Both the position numbers and the translations under genes were made by a program. From Pelagibacterales bacterium SAG-MED11 (lineage in GTDB: Bacteria > Pseudomonadota > Alphaproteobacteria > Pelagibacterales > Pelagibacteraceae): a stretch of 64,000 bases of DNA. Location of the stretch: NCBI GenBank assembly GCA_014654265.1, contig JACWDI010000001.1, positions 248,001-312,000 on the forward strand, read 5' to 3'. The notes below the pieces were generated by a model, which was not told where the DNA came from, did no database searches, and worked only from the letters and a program-made list of their open reading frames with translations. How positions within the stretch are numbered: position 1 is the first letter of the stretch; the number at the start of each line of letters is the position of its first letter. This document shows, piece after piece, positions 10,417 through 20,191 of the stretch.

Positions 10417-10796
10417 TATGCTGAAGTCTCCTTTGCAAATTTATCGTAATCATCTTTATTCATTAAAGTATCCATTTCTGATTGATCTTTTATTTTAAGT
10501 TTAAAAAACCATGCTGAGTCTTCTGGATCTTGATTAATCTTTGATGGATCATCCACTATGGCTTGATTTGTATCAACTACTTCACCACTCACAGGAGTGT
10601 ATACATCACTAGCAGCTTTCGTTGACTCAACAACACCAGCAGTTCCATCTTTTTCTACGTTAGAACCCTTTTCTGGAAGTTCTGCAAAAACTATATCACC
10701 TAACATCTCTGTTGCATGTTTTGTAATTCCAATTGTTGCTACATCTCCCTCTAATTTAATCCACTCATGTTCTTTAGAATATTTTACTTCACTCAT
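10416..10796 (-). CDS. gcvH: Glycine cleavage system H protein
   Basis: [40 protein letters not shown] lipoyl-lysine motif. Confidence 0.97.
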   Translation of the reverse strand: MSEVKYSKEHEWIKLEGDVATIGITKHATEMLGDIVFAELPEKGSNVEKDGTAGVVESTKAASDVYTPVSGEVVDTNQAIVDDPSKINQDPEDSAWFFKLKIKDQSEMDTLMNKDDYDKFAKETSA

Positions 10797-11899
10797 TTTG
10801 TTGCCCCTTTCACGTAACTTTTTTTATAAAACGGTAATCCACAAATATTTGCTGGATGTTTTTTTCCTCTTACCTCTAAGAAAACTTTTGTATCTTTTTT
10901 TGAAAATTCATTTTCTATATAGCCCATTGCTACAGGTCCATTTACACTTGGTCCAAACGTACCACTTGTAATTTCTCCAATATGAACATCTGATTGATTA
11001 AATATCTTTGTTTTTTCTCTAGCAATTATTCTTCCCTCAGGTTTAATTCCAACTCTAATTTTACTAACACCATTATTTAATTGTTTAATGATTATATCAG
11101 AGCCAATAAAATCTCCCTTGGATATTCTTTCTTTTGAAATTGCCCATTTTAAATTTGCTTCCACTGGAGTTTTGTCTTTATCAAGATCATGGCCATATAA
11201 ACATAAACCAGCTTCCAATCTCAAAGTATCCCTTGCTCCTAAGCCTATTAATTTGGATCCTTTGTTGATCAATTCTCTGGTTAATTTATCTACAAAATCA
11301 TTTGGGATCGATATCTCAAAACCGTCTTCCCCTGTATACCCAGATCGAGTAATATAAACTTTCTGATCTTGAAATGAAAACCAGTTTCCTGACATAAAAT
11401 TTAGATCTTTTACTCCGGCAACAACGTCGGTTAGGATTTGAGATGATTTAGGTCCCTGAATTGCAATTAAAGATCTGTTTTCATCTAAAACCATTTTGTA
11501 CTTTTCTTCTAGTAATTCCTTTAAAATTTTAAAGTCATTATCTTTGCATGCTGCATTAAGGATTATTAAAAAACCTTCATTTGTTTTTGTTATAATTAAA
11601 TCATCGTGTATCCCAGCATCTTTATCCATTAAGAAACTATATTTAGAATGATTTAATTTTAAATTTTTCAAATCTAAAGGAAAGATTTTTTCTAAATCTT
11701 TAGTTAGATTTTCATCACCATAAATAAATAATTGACCCATATGAGAAACATCAAAAATACCAGAATGATTTCTTGTGAATTTATGCTCCTCTACTATACC
11801 TTCTGAATATTGAATTGGCATCTGATAACCTGCAAATTCAACAAATTTTGCATTGCTTTCTTGATGTAATTGGTACAGCGATGTTTTTTTTGTATTCAT
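10793..11899 (-). CDS. gcvT: Glycine cleavage system T protein (aminomethyltransferase)
   Basis: [42 protein letters not shown]. Confidence 0.96.
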   Translation of the reverse strand: MNTKKTSLYQLHQESNAKFVEFAGYQMPIQYSEGIVEEHKFTRNHSGIFDVSHMGQLFIYGDENLTKDLEKIFPLDLKNLKLNHSKYSFLMDKDAGIHDDLIITKTNEGFLIILNAACKDNDFKILKELLEEKYKMVLDENRSLIAIQGPKSSQILTDVVAGVKDLNFMSGNWFSFQDQKVYITRSGYTGEDGFEISIPNDFVDKLTRELINKGSKLIGLGARDTLRLEAGLCLYGHDLDKDKTPVEANLKWAISKERISKGDFIGSDIIIKQLNNGVSKIRVGIKPEGRIIAREKTKIFNQSDVHIGEITSGTFGPSVNGPVAMGYIENEFSKKDTKVFLEVRGKKHPANICGLPFYKKSYVKGATK

Positions 11900-12060
11900 A
11901 TTAACTCTTTGTACCCATCTGTATATTTGCCTGAGAGTTTTGCTCCTTCGGCGAGAATTAAATCTCTTTCCAGAGTTAATATGTTACGGTCCTTTTTACC
12001 TGAGAGATTCCTGGGTGGTTGCTCCTTCGGCGCTACGATGTTCTGTAGTCTCTCCCGTAA
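11900..12060 (-). ncRNA. Tandem glycine riboswitch upstream of gcvT
   Basis: Minus strand carries two glycine-aptamer cores: GGGAGAGAC...GCGCCGAAGGAGCAACCACCCAGGAATCTCTCAGG and CTCGCCGAAGGAGCAAAACTCTCAGGCAAA, 5' of gcvT. Confidence 0.95.
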
Positions 12061-12089
12061 ATGAATAATCTTACATGTATGCGAAAAAG

Positions 12090-12968
12090 TCAATCAGAAA
12101 CAATTTTTTTTCGCTTATTTAGAAGTGAGTAAAACTGAAGTAATACAGCAAAAAGTATAATTGCACCTCCTATTAATCCAAACATTGAAGGTCTTTCACT
12201 TACAAAAAGAAATGCCCATATCGGACCAAGTACAGATTCGGAAAGCATAATTATTCCAACCGTCGCAGAAGGAGTTGTTCTTGCTCCAATTGTAATAAAT
12301 ATAAAACCAAAACCAACTTGAAAAAAACCAGCTAGAAAACCTAAAAAAATATCATGAGAAGATATCATTATTTTAGTCGAGAGCAAAAACCCAACTAAAC
12401 ATGAACATACTCCAGCTACAAATTGAGCTGGGACCATGTCCACAGTCGGATATTTTCTAATTATTATAATTAAAATTGCAAAAACTATTGGCATTGAAAA
12501 TGCTGCTAGGTTTCCAGATAACTCACCTGGTGTGAGTGAATTTCCAACCATCAATAAAACACCTGTCATTGCTAAAATAATTGAAGTTAAAGTTGTAGTA
12601 CTTATTTTTTCTTTTAAAAAAAAATACCCAAATATTGAAAGAAATAGTATTTGAAGTGAAATTATAAAATTAGTATTTGCAACTGTCGTATTATACATTG
12701 CAAAAACATAACCACAGAAACCAATAGATAATATTATTCCACCAAAAAATCCTGGTAAACCTGAAACATAGAATGATTTAAAAGTTTTTCCTTTATAGCT
12801 AATAATTAAGAAAGCTAAAATAGTAAGAGAAAAAAATAAAGATCTCCAAAATAAAATTTGCCATAAAGTTGCACCCTCAAATGATTTAACAAGTAATCCA
12901 CCAAAACTTAAACTTAATGCTCCTAAAAAGATTAATAATGGGCCAGGTAAGTTTCTTATGAGAGTCAT
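12090..12968 (-). CDS. EamA/DMT-family transporter
   Basis: ~10 hydrophobic segments; duplicated EamA pattern (LIFLGALSLSFGGLLVKSFEG; FAFLFVSERPSMFGLIGGAIILFAVL). Confidence 0.85.
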   Translation of the reverse strand: MTLIRNLPGPLLIFLGALSLSFGGLLVKSFEGATLWQILFWRSLFFSLTILAFLIISYKGKTFKSFYVSGLPGFFGGIILSIGFCGYVFAMYNTTVANTNFIISLQILFLSIFGYFFLKEKISTTTLTSIILAMTGVLLMVGNSLTPGELSGNLAAFSMPIVFAILIIIIRKYPTVDMVPAQFVAGVCSCLVGFLLSTKIMISSHDIFLGFLAGFFQVGFGFIFITIGARTTPSATVGIIMLSESVLGPIWAFLFVSERPSMFGLIGGAIILFAVLLQFYSLLNKRKKIVSD

Positions 12969-13963
12969 TATATTTGTGAAATTAAGTTTTGAGTCTCTAA
13001 GTCATATAGTTTAAATAAAGTTTCTGCGCTAGATAATTCGACTTCTTGGAATTTAATTTTTGAACCAGGCGTAAGTTGTACCAATTTGTCATAATCAGCA
13101 CTGATAACAACTCCTATTTTAGGATAACCTCCAATAGTCCCATGATCAGAAAGCATTATAATTGGATTTCCGTCTGCAGGTACCTGAATTACTCCTTTTA
13201 TTAAACCTTCAGATTTTATATTGGTATCAACAATATTTTCAATTTTTGGTCCATCTAATCTCATTCCCATACGATCTGATAATTTTGATACAACAAATTC
13301 CTTATCAAAAAAAATATTTTTTCCCTCTTCAGAAAAATAATTAAAATTTGTTCCTTTAATAACTCTAATTTTTTCTATTTTTGTATTTATGTAATTTAGC
13401 TTTTTATCATTTAAGTCTTTATTAATTTTAGAAATATATATTTTTTGTGTATCTTCTATTCTTTTTCCATTATTCGAACCTATATTTGCTTTTGTATTAA
13501 TAGAGCAGCTAGACCATTGATATTCTAAATTAAATTCACCACTAATTGCTAAATATCCATAAACAGATTTATTAGTTGTTATAATATCTATTTCATCACC
13601 ATTTTCTAATGTGAAAGATTGATAACAATTGCCCTCAATATCATTATCATTTTTTTTAATTATAAATTTTACGTCTCCTGCAATTGCACATTTAATATCG
13701 TCACCAAAATACTTCAACAATGGACCTTGATAAGCAAATTCAATTACTGGAGAATTTGTTTCATTCCCAACAAGTTTGTTAGAAATTTGAAAATTTCTAT
13801 TATCCATAGCCCCGCTAAATGGAATGCCAATATGATAAAGATTACTTCTACCTTGATCTTGAAATGTTGTGTTAATTCCAGCTCTTTTAATCTCAAAATA
13901 ATTTTTATTCATTGTAGTTGTTGTATTGATCTTTTGTAATTTGCTCAAAAGTGACCGCATCAC
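12968..13963 (-). CDS. pxpC: 5-oxoprolinase subunit C-like, biotin-dependent carboxyltransferase family
   Basis: IKRAGINTTFQDQGRSNLYHIGIPFSGAMDNRNFQISNKLVGN; DGNPIIMLSDHGTIGGYPKIGVV. Confidence 0.9.
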   Translation of the reverse strand: MMRSLLSKLQKINTTTTMNKNYFEIKRAGINTTFQDQGRSNLYHIGIPFSGAMDNRNFQISNKLVGNETNSPVIEFAYQGPLLKYFGDDIKCAIAGDVKFIIKKNDNDIEGNCYQSFTLENGDEIDIITTNKSVYGYLAISGEFNLEYQWSSCSINTKANIGSNNGKRIEDTQKIYISKINKDLNDKKLNYINTKIEKIRVIKGTNFNYFSEEGKNIFFDKEFVVSKLSDRMGMRLDGPKIENIVDTNIKSEGLIKGVIQVPADGNPIIMLSDHGTIGGYPKIGVVISADYDKLVQLTPGSKIKFQEVELSSAETLFKLYDLETQNLISQI

Positions 13964-14579
13964 CTGGATTAATTAAATTTGGATTATTCTCCTTGGAGCT
14001 ATTAAAAATAACACTTGGTGTATTACCGATAATATTCCATCCACCTGGACTTTCAAAAGTATAAACATTTGCGAATTGTTCTGTAAGTCCAACTGAACCT
14101 TTTGGTACTTTTACCCTTGGTGTCTCTAACCGTTTTGCTCGTAATTCAGTTTCTAGATCACCCAAAAAAGGCATCCCTGCAATAAAGCCTGTCATGTAAC
14201 AAAAAAATTCTTTATTAAAAAATTTTTCATAAATTTTATCACGACTTATTTTTAATTTTTCCTCTAGTCTTTTAATGTCCAGTGAAAATTTTTCATCACA
14301 ACAAACTGGAATTTTAATTTTGTTACTCTCTAACTTGTCATCATTAATAACATTTAAATTTTCGATTAATTTTTTAACAGTTTGAAAATTTCTTTTACGT
14401 AAATCAAATGAAACTATTAATTTATTATAAGATGGAGTTAAATTGTTAATGCCATCGATATTTTCTTTTTGAATACTTTTGAAATAACGTATTACTTTAT
14501 TATTTACTTCTTTATTTACCTCAGTACCAAAATCACAATATAAAGCTGCGTCACCAAGATTTGATATATTTTTTATCAT
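13905..14579 (-). CDS. pxpB: 5-oxoprolinase subunit B (KipI-like)
   Basis: GDAALYCDFG; YMTGFIAGMPFLGDL; LETPRVKVPKGSVGLTEQFANVYTFESPGGWNIIGNTP. Confidence 0.9.
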   Translation of the reverse strand: MIKNISNLGDAALYCDFGTEVNKEVNNKVIRYFKSIQKENIDGINNLTPSYNKLIVSFDLRKRNFQTVKKLIENLNVINDDKLESNKIKIPVCCDEKFSLDIKRLEEKLKISRDKIYEKFFNKEFFCYMTGFIAGMPFLGDLETELRAKRLETPRVKVPKGSVGLTEQFANVYTFESPGGWNIIGNTPSVIFNSSKENNPNLINPGDAVTFEQITKDQYNNYNE

Positions 14580-14600
14580 GCCATGTTATACTTACAAATA

Positions 14601-15380
14601 ATGAGTATGGAAATTAATATAAATTGTGATTTAGGTGAAAAATCAAAACATCACTCAAATAAATATGATCCAGATTTATTAGAAATCGTCAATTCAGCTA
14701 ATGTAGCTTGTGGTTACCATGCTGGGGATGAGGAAACTATGAATCAAGTGGTAAAAATTTCAAAAAATAATGGAGTAAGCATTGGTGCACATCCCTCTTT
14801 TAAAGACCCAGAAAATTTTGGGAGAGAAAGAATGAATCTTTCTGAAAGTGAAATAAAAAAACTAATAATTGATCAATACGAAATTCTACAAAAAATAGCC
14901 TTAAACTACGGTGAAATAGTATCTCATGTAAAACCTCATGGAGCATTAAATAATATGGCTTGTGAAGATATTGAGTTAGCCACAATACTAGCCAAAACTA
15001 TTAAGGATATTAATAAAGATATAATATATCTAGTGCCTACAGGATCAAAAATGCAAGAAGCAGCAAAAAAATTTGATATGAAATTTGCTTGTGAAATATT
15101 TGCTGACAGAAATTATGAGGATGATGGTAATCTTGTATCAAGAAAAAAATCTCATGCATTAATTACGGACCCTGAGCAAGCAAAAAAACATGTATTAAAA
15201 ATGGTTCAAACTCAGTCGCTTAATTGTCACAGCGGGAAGCAAATACCTTGTGAAATCGATTCTGTATGTATACATGGTGACAATCTAAGTTCATTAGCTA
15301 CGGCTAAATCAATAAAAGAAAATTTAATTGAAAATGGCTTAGAACTTAAAACTTTAAACAAAATGAAAAAATTTATTTAA
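14601..15380 (+). CDS. pxpA: 5-oxoprolinase subunit A (LamB/YcsF family)
   Basis: MEININCDLGE; NSANVACGYHAGDEETMNQ; GAHPSFKDPENFGRERM; VSHVKPHGALNNMA; VCIHGDN. Confidence 0.93.
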   Translation: MSMEININCDLGEKSKHHSNKYDPDLLEIVNSANVACGYHAGDEETMNQVVKISKNNGVSIGAHPSFKDPENFGRERMNLSESEIKKLIIDQYEILQKIALNYGEIVSHVKPHGALNNMACEDIELATILAKTIKDINKDIIYLVPTGSKMQEAAKKFDMKFACEIFADRNYEDDGNLVSRKKSHALITDPEQAKKHVLKMVQTQSLNCHSGKQIPCEIDSVCIHGDNLSSLATAKSIKENLIENGLELKTLNKMKKFI

Positions 15381-15381
15381 T

Positions 15382-15870
15382 ATGAAAAAAATAATTTTAT
15401 CTTTATCTATATTACTTTTAATTACTGGAAATGTATTTTCAGCAGGCTCTAGTAGCAGTGATGATAATGCTAAAACTAAATCAAGTTATGAAAAAGCTGT
15501 AACTCATATAGAAGCAGCAAAAAAACACGAGAAAAAAGGTAAATTAGAAAAAGCGAATAAAAGATACGTAAAAGCACAAAACCTACTAATAGAGTCAAAC
15601 AATAAAAAACCTAACGATGCAGATACCTTAAATTATTTGGGTTTTACTACTAGAAAACTTGGTGATTTTGAAAATGGAGAAAAATATTATCTTCAGGGTT
15701 TAGCTATTGATCCAAATCATAAAGGTATTAATGAATATCTTGGTGAATTATATGTAGCAACAAAAAGGCATAACCTTGCTATTGAAAGATTAGAAATTCT
15801 AAAGGGTTGTAATTGTGAAGAGTATGAACAATTAAAAGCAGTAATTGCTGGGGAACCTTCTAAGTATTAA
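15382..15870 (+). CDS. Exported TPR-repeat protein
   Basis: N-terminal signal peptide (MKKIILSLSILLLITGNVFSAG) and TPR-like repeats (ADTLNYLGFTTRKLGDFENGEKYYLQGLAIDPNH). Confidence 0.75.
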   Translation: MKKIILSLSILLLITGNVFSAGSSSSDDNAKTKSSYEKAVTHIEAAKKHEKKGKLEKANKRYVKAQNLLIESNNKKPNDADTLNYLGFTTRKLGDFENGEKYYLQGLAIDPNHKGINEYLGELYVATKRHNLAIERLEILKGCNCEEYEQLKAVIAGEPSKY

Positions 15871-17177
15871 TTTAAATTTTTTACCATTTGTTCTGGCATC
15901 CACAATGCGATTTCAGGAAATATAACTACAAGTATTACTGCTAAAACCATTAACAAAAATAGTGGAAAAGCACATCTAGCAATATAACCCATATCTTTAT
16001 TTGCCATTCCTTGAAGTACAAATAAATTAAATCCAACAGGAGGGGTAATTTGTGCCATTTCAACAACAATAACTAAAAAAATACCAAACCAAATCATATC
16101 AAAACCAGCTTGTCTTATCATTGGCTCTATTATTGCCATTGTTAGTACGACGGCAGATATACCATCAAGAAACATTCCTAAAATAATATAAAAAATCATT
16201 AAAACCAAAATTAAAACATAAGGAGAAAGCTCCATGCCCTGTATCCATATTGCTAAATTTCTTGGTAATCCTGTAAAACCCATTGCTAAAGATAAAAAAG
16301 TAGAACCAGCTAAAATAAAAGCAATCATGCATGAGGTTTTAGTTGCACCTAATAAAGACGATTTAAATGTTTTTAAAGTTAAACTTTTTTGGAAGTAAGA
16401 TAGAATTAAAGCACCAACAACACCTAATGAAGCAGCTTCAGTTGCAGTTGCTACTCCAGTATATATAGAACCTATAACCGCAGAGATAAGCAATATTACT
16501 GGTAAAAGTTGTTTTGATCTCTTGATTTTTTCTAAAAAAGAATATTCCTCAAGAATTTTTGGCATTTCTTTCTTATTAATTAAAGACCATATAATAACAT
16601 ATGACATAAATATTAGTGCAATCATTATCCCTGGAATAATTCCTGCTATAAATAATTTTGCTATGGACTCTTGAACAGCTACACCATAAATAATTAGAAT
16701 AATTGATGGAGGTATTAGTAATCCCAAAGTACCTGAGCCAGCTAAACTACCTAATAAGATTTTTTCTGGATAATTTCTTTTTCTTAACTCAGGGATAGAC
16801 ATTTTTCCAACTGTAGCTACAGTTGCTGCTGATGATCCTGATATTGCAGCAAATAGAGCACATCCAACAACATTTACATGAATTAAGCCTCCTGGGAGCT
16901 TTTGCATCCAAGGAGATAACCCTTTAAATAAATTTTCTGAGAGCTTAGTTCTAAAAAGAATTTCACCCATCCAAACAAATAAGGGCAATGCAGTCAAAGT
17001 CCATGACGATGCAGTTCCCCATATTGTAGTAGCCATTGCATCACCTACTGGTCTTGAAGTAAACAACATCATACCAATTGCTGATACTCCTATCATACTC
17101 AATGCAACCCAGATACCAGAGCCTAAAAAAAATAATAAAACACTAATAAAAAAAATTGTTAAAAATATCTCAGCCAT
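15867..17177 (-). CDS. dctM: TRAP transporter large permease (DctM family)
   Basis: ALPLFVWMGEILFRT, AISGSSAATVATVG, GSLAGSGTLGLLIPPSIILIIYGV. Confidence 0.92.
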   Translation of the reverse strand: MAEIFLTIFFISVLLFFLGSGIWVALSMIGVSAIGMMLFTSRPVGDAMATTIWGTASSWTLTALPLFVWMGEILFRTKLSENLFKGLSPWMQKLPGGLIHVNVVGCALFAAISGSSAATVATVGKMSIPELRKRNYPEKILLGSLAGSGTLGLLIPPSIILIIYGVAVQESIAKLFIAGIIPGIMIALIFMSYVIIWSLINKKEMPKILEEYSFLEKIKRSKQLLPVILLISAVIGSIYTGVATATEAASLGVVGALILSYFQKSLTLKTFKSSLLGATKTSCMIAFILAGSTFLSLAMGFTGLPRNLAIWIQGMELSPYVLILVLMIFYIILGMFLDGISAVVLTMAIIEPMIRQAGFDMIWFGIFLVIVVEMAQITPPVGFNLFVLQGMANKDMGYIARCAFPLFLLMVLAVILVVIFPEIALWMPEQMVKNLN

Positions 17178-17660
17178 TTATCTTTTTTTTATATTTAGGA
17201 TAAATTGATGAAAAACACATATAAAGAATATTGTTGAACCTATTGCTACACTTGTTTGAGGTATCCATATTAATATTTCATCTGCACCCTCACTTCTTTC
17301 CTGAAATTTGTAAGATATAATTAACATTTTAATAAAATAGAATGCTAAATATCCTGAAAAAAAACTGGCCAAAGTCAAACACCAAATTTCAATCAACCAT
17401 CTTTTGCTACCTGAAAATTTTTCTAAAAAAAGAGTAATTCGTATATGTCCACCTTCTACAAAAGTATAAGCTAGTGCAAAGAAAGATGCTGAAGCCATAC
17501 AATAACCAGAATATTCTGCTAAACCTCTTATATAGAAGCCAAATATTCTTGACGAAATACCTATAAGAATAAAAACTGCAACTAATATTAAAAAAATTGC
17601 AGCAATATAACCAGAAAATTTATAAAGTTTATTTAGAGTTTTATCGATAGTACTTAACAT
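17178..17660 (-). CDS. dctQ: TRAP transporter small permease (DctQ family)
   Basis: 4-TM protein, GGHIRITLFLE motif, adjacent to dctM. Confidence 0.85.
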   Translation of the reverse strand: MLSTIDKTLNKLYKFSGYIAAIFLILVAVFILIGISSRIFGFYIRGLAEYSGYCMASASFFALAYTFVEGGHIRITLFLEKFSGSKRWLIEIWCLTLASFFSGYLAFYFIKMLIISYKFQERSEGADEILIWIPQTSVAIGSTIFFICVFHQFILNIKKR

Positions 17661-17666
17661 AATAAT

Positions 17667-17699
17667 TTAAGGCCACTTAAAATATTTAAGTGGCCTTAA
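17667..17699 (-). terminator. Perfect 15-bp inverted repeat (3-nt loop) between dctP and dctQ
   Basis: ttaaggccacttaaa-ata... arms 17667-17681 and 17685-17699 are exact reverse complements; no U-tract follows on the minus strand, so it is more likely a processing/stability or translation-control hairpin than a simple terminator. Confidence 0.75.
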
Positions 17700-17715
17700 G
17701 ATATATTTAATTTAA

Positions 17716-18687
17716 TTATTTATAAGCTGATAAAACAGATGCTCCTCTTGATCCAGCTTTTTGAGACCATTCTTTAGCCATTGTCTCTCCAACTTTTTCA
17801 AAATGAGATTGTAAAGATGCGTTAACTTTTCCAACTACCATACCGGCATCTGCTAGAGCTTTTTTATCTCCAACATTTCCTTGTTTTGATAATTGCCAAC
17901 CTTTTCTTTCTGCTAAGGCTGCTTGCTTCATTACTAAATCTTTAGTTGCTTTATCCAATTTATTCCAAGACTCTTTATTAACGATCACCATATTTTTTGG
18001 AAACCAAGCTGCAATGTCATAAAAATATTTCACACCATTTTCCCAAATCTTAGAATTTTTTCCAGTCGTTGGAGATGTAATCATACTCTCAACAGCACCT
18101 GTTGAAAACGCTTGACTTATTTCTGCTGCTTCTATTTTGGTAGGAGCCATTCCCGTTAATTCAGCAATTCTTATTGTAGCAGAATTGTATGCTCTAAATT
18201 TTAAGCCTTTTAAATCATTAACTGAATTTATTTCTTTCTTACTATACAAGCCTTGTGCTGGCCACGGTACAGCATATAGGAAGACAAGTCCTTTAGCATC
18301 CAAACCTTTTATGATTTCATCTTTTGATGCTTTATATAATTTCATAGCATCTGAGTAAGATGATGCCAGGAATGGTTGTGAGTCTATTTCCAATAATGGA
18401 TCTTCTTTTCCTAAGGCTGACATAAATCTTTCACCGATTTGTGCTTGTCCAGTTCTCACTGCTCTAAAAATTTCTCCACCTTTAAATAGTGATCCACCTG
18501 GATGAGTAACGATTGTTAGTTTGCCACCACTTTTTTCAGTTACATTTTTTGCAAATTCAGTTGCGTTTGCAGAATGAAAATTACCAGCTCCATAGGCAAG
18601 AGCCATGTCCCATTTCTCCGCAATCGCAAGATTAATTGACAAAATTAATGAAACTAAAACAGTTATTAAGTATTTTATGAATTTCAT
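17716..18687 (-). CDS. dctP: TRAP transporter substrate-binding protein (DctP family)
   Basis: Signal peptide; GGSLFKGGEIFRAVRTGQAQIGE; GLKFRAYNSATIRIAELTGMAPTKIEAAEISQAFSTGAVESMITSP. Confidence 0.93.
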   Translation of the reverse strand: MKFIKYLITVLVSLILSINLAIAEKWDMALAYGAGNFHSANATEFAKNVTEKSGGKLTIVTHPGGSLFKGGEIFRAVRTGQAQIGERFMSALGKEDPLLEIDSQPFLASSYSDAMKLYKASKDEIIKGLDAKGLVFLYAVPWPAQGLYSKKEINSVNDLKGLKFRAYNSATIRIAELTGMAPTKIEAAEISQAFSTGAVESMITSPTTGKNSKIWENGVKYFYDIAAWFPKNMVIVNKESWNKLDKATKDLVMKQAALAERKGWQLSKQGNVGDKKALADAGMVVGKVNASLQSHFEKVGETMAKEWSQKAGSRGASVLSAYK

Positions 18688-18800
18688 TTTTCCTCCAATT
18701 TGTTTAAGTGCATTTCATTATGTATTAAAAAGATTATCAATAAAAAAATAATACTACTTTTGATTGAATTATTATTAATATCTAATATTATGTTTCCACT

Positions 18801-19412
18801 TTGTTAGAACAGTCACTCATATTACTTCAGATTATTTTCATAGACATAATCTTAGCAGCCGATAATGCAATAATTATTGGTCTAATCGCAGCAAATTTTG
18901 CGCCAAAAAATAGAAAACAGATCATATTATGGGGCGTTGCTGGAGCTTTGATATTTAAAGTTATTTTTGCAGTATTTGCTACATACTTGTTTGAATTCTA
19001 TTTCATCAAAATCTTAGGAGGATTACTTTTAATTTGGATTGTAAACGATTTAAGAAAAGATCTTTTTGAAATCAAGAAAGTAAAATCTCCAACTAAAAAA
19101 TCAAAAGAACCATCATATATTCAGAGTGTATATAAAGTTTTATTTGCCGATATTACAATTAGTTTTGATAATGTCATAGGTGTTGTAGGAGCTGCTAAAG
19201 GTAATTTTAGTTTTATGATTTTTGGTCTAGTACTTTCTGTAATTCTTACAGGAGCGATGGCTACATATCTTGCTAATTATATTCAAAAACATTTATGGAT
19301 TGCATATATTGGATTAGGATTCATATTATTAGTGGCAATTCAATTAGTTATAGGTGGATTAGTTGACCTAGATATTTTATCTATCAATGAACAATTTAAA
19401 AAATATTTCTAA
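18801..19412 (+). CDS. TerC/YjbE-family integral membrane protein (TTG start)
   Basis: IDIILAADNAIIIGLIA and VLFADITISFDNVIGVVGAAKG duplicated TerC motifs. Confidence 0.88.
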   Translation: MLEQSLILLQIIFIDIILAADNAIIIGLIAANFAPKNRKQIILWGVAGALIFKVIFAVFATYLFEFYFIKILGGLLLIWIVNDLRKDLFEIKKVKSPTKKSKEPSYIQSVYKVLFADITISFDNVIGVVGAAKGNFSFMIFGLVLSVILTGAMATYLANYIQKHLWIAYIGLGFILLVAIQLVIGGLVDLDILSINEQFKKYF

Positions 19413-20182
19413 TAAGAGTGTTTTTTTGTTGGATATTTCTTAAGTTTAACGTCTTTAGAAAATTTTTTTAAAGCTATATTTATATATTTTTTAATATTAA
19501 TAAATTTTTTAACAAATCTTATTTTGGTACTGTTTAATCCAATTAAATCATCTGTAACAAGTACTTGGCCATCACAATGTACTGACGATCCAATACCTAT
19601 TGTTGGAATTTTTAAGGATTGTGTAATTTTTTTCGCAGTAGTTGCTTTTACACATTCTATTACTATTGCAAATACCCCGCTACTTTGAAGCATAAGAGCA
19701 TCTTTTATTAATTGTTTTGTTTCCCTAGTTGATTTACCTTTTGACTTAAATCTTTTAGCAGATTGGGGAAGAAGACCTAAATGGCCCATAACTGGAATCT
19801 TTTTTTTAATAAGAAATTTAATCTGTGTAATAATTTTTTTTCCACCCTCTAATTTAACTGCATCACATTTTGTTTCTTTAATAACTCTTTTCGCATTTTT
19901 ATAAGCAGATAAATTAGACCTATATGTATTGAAAGGCATATCTACAACCATTAAACTTTTCTTGACACCAAGCCTAACACTTTTTGAATGGTCGATCATA
20001 TTAGTCAATGTTACTTTTTTTGTAGTATCGTAATTATATAAAACAGACCCCAATGAGTCTCCGATTAAAGTAATATCAACATATTTATCTATTAGCTCAG
20101 CAAAATTTTTGGAATATGCTGTGAGACACAAAATTTTAGATTTATTTTTTTTTTTGAGAATATTTTTAATCTTGGTATTCAT
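19409..20182 (-). CDS. panB: 3-methyl-2-oxobutanoate hydroxymethyltransferase
   Basis: LTAYSKNFAELIDKYVDITLIGDSLGSVLYNYDTT; PVMGHLGLLPQS; IPTIGIGSSVHCDGQVLVTDDLIGL. Confidence 0.92.
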   Translation of the reverse strand: MNTKIKNILKKKNKSKILCLTAYSKNFAELIDKYVDITLIGDSLGSVLYNYDTTKKVTLTNMIDHSKSVRLGVKKSLMVVDMPFNTYRSNLSAYKNAKRVIKETKCDAVKLEGGKKIITQIKFLIKKKIPVMGHLGLLPQSAKRFKSKGKSTRETKQLIKDALMLQSSGVFAIVIECVKATTAKKITQSLKIPTIGIGSSVHCDGQVLVTDDLIGLNSTKIRFVKKFINIKKYINIALKKFSKDVKLKKYPTKKHSY

Positions 20183-20191
20183 TTTATTAAA

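Noticed and set aside
11870-12093. ORFs 11870-12064 (+) and 11896-12093 (-)
   Set aside because: They lie on the tandem glycine riboswitch; codon content is explained by the structured RNA.
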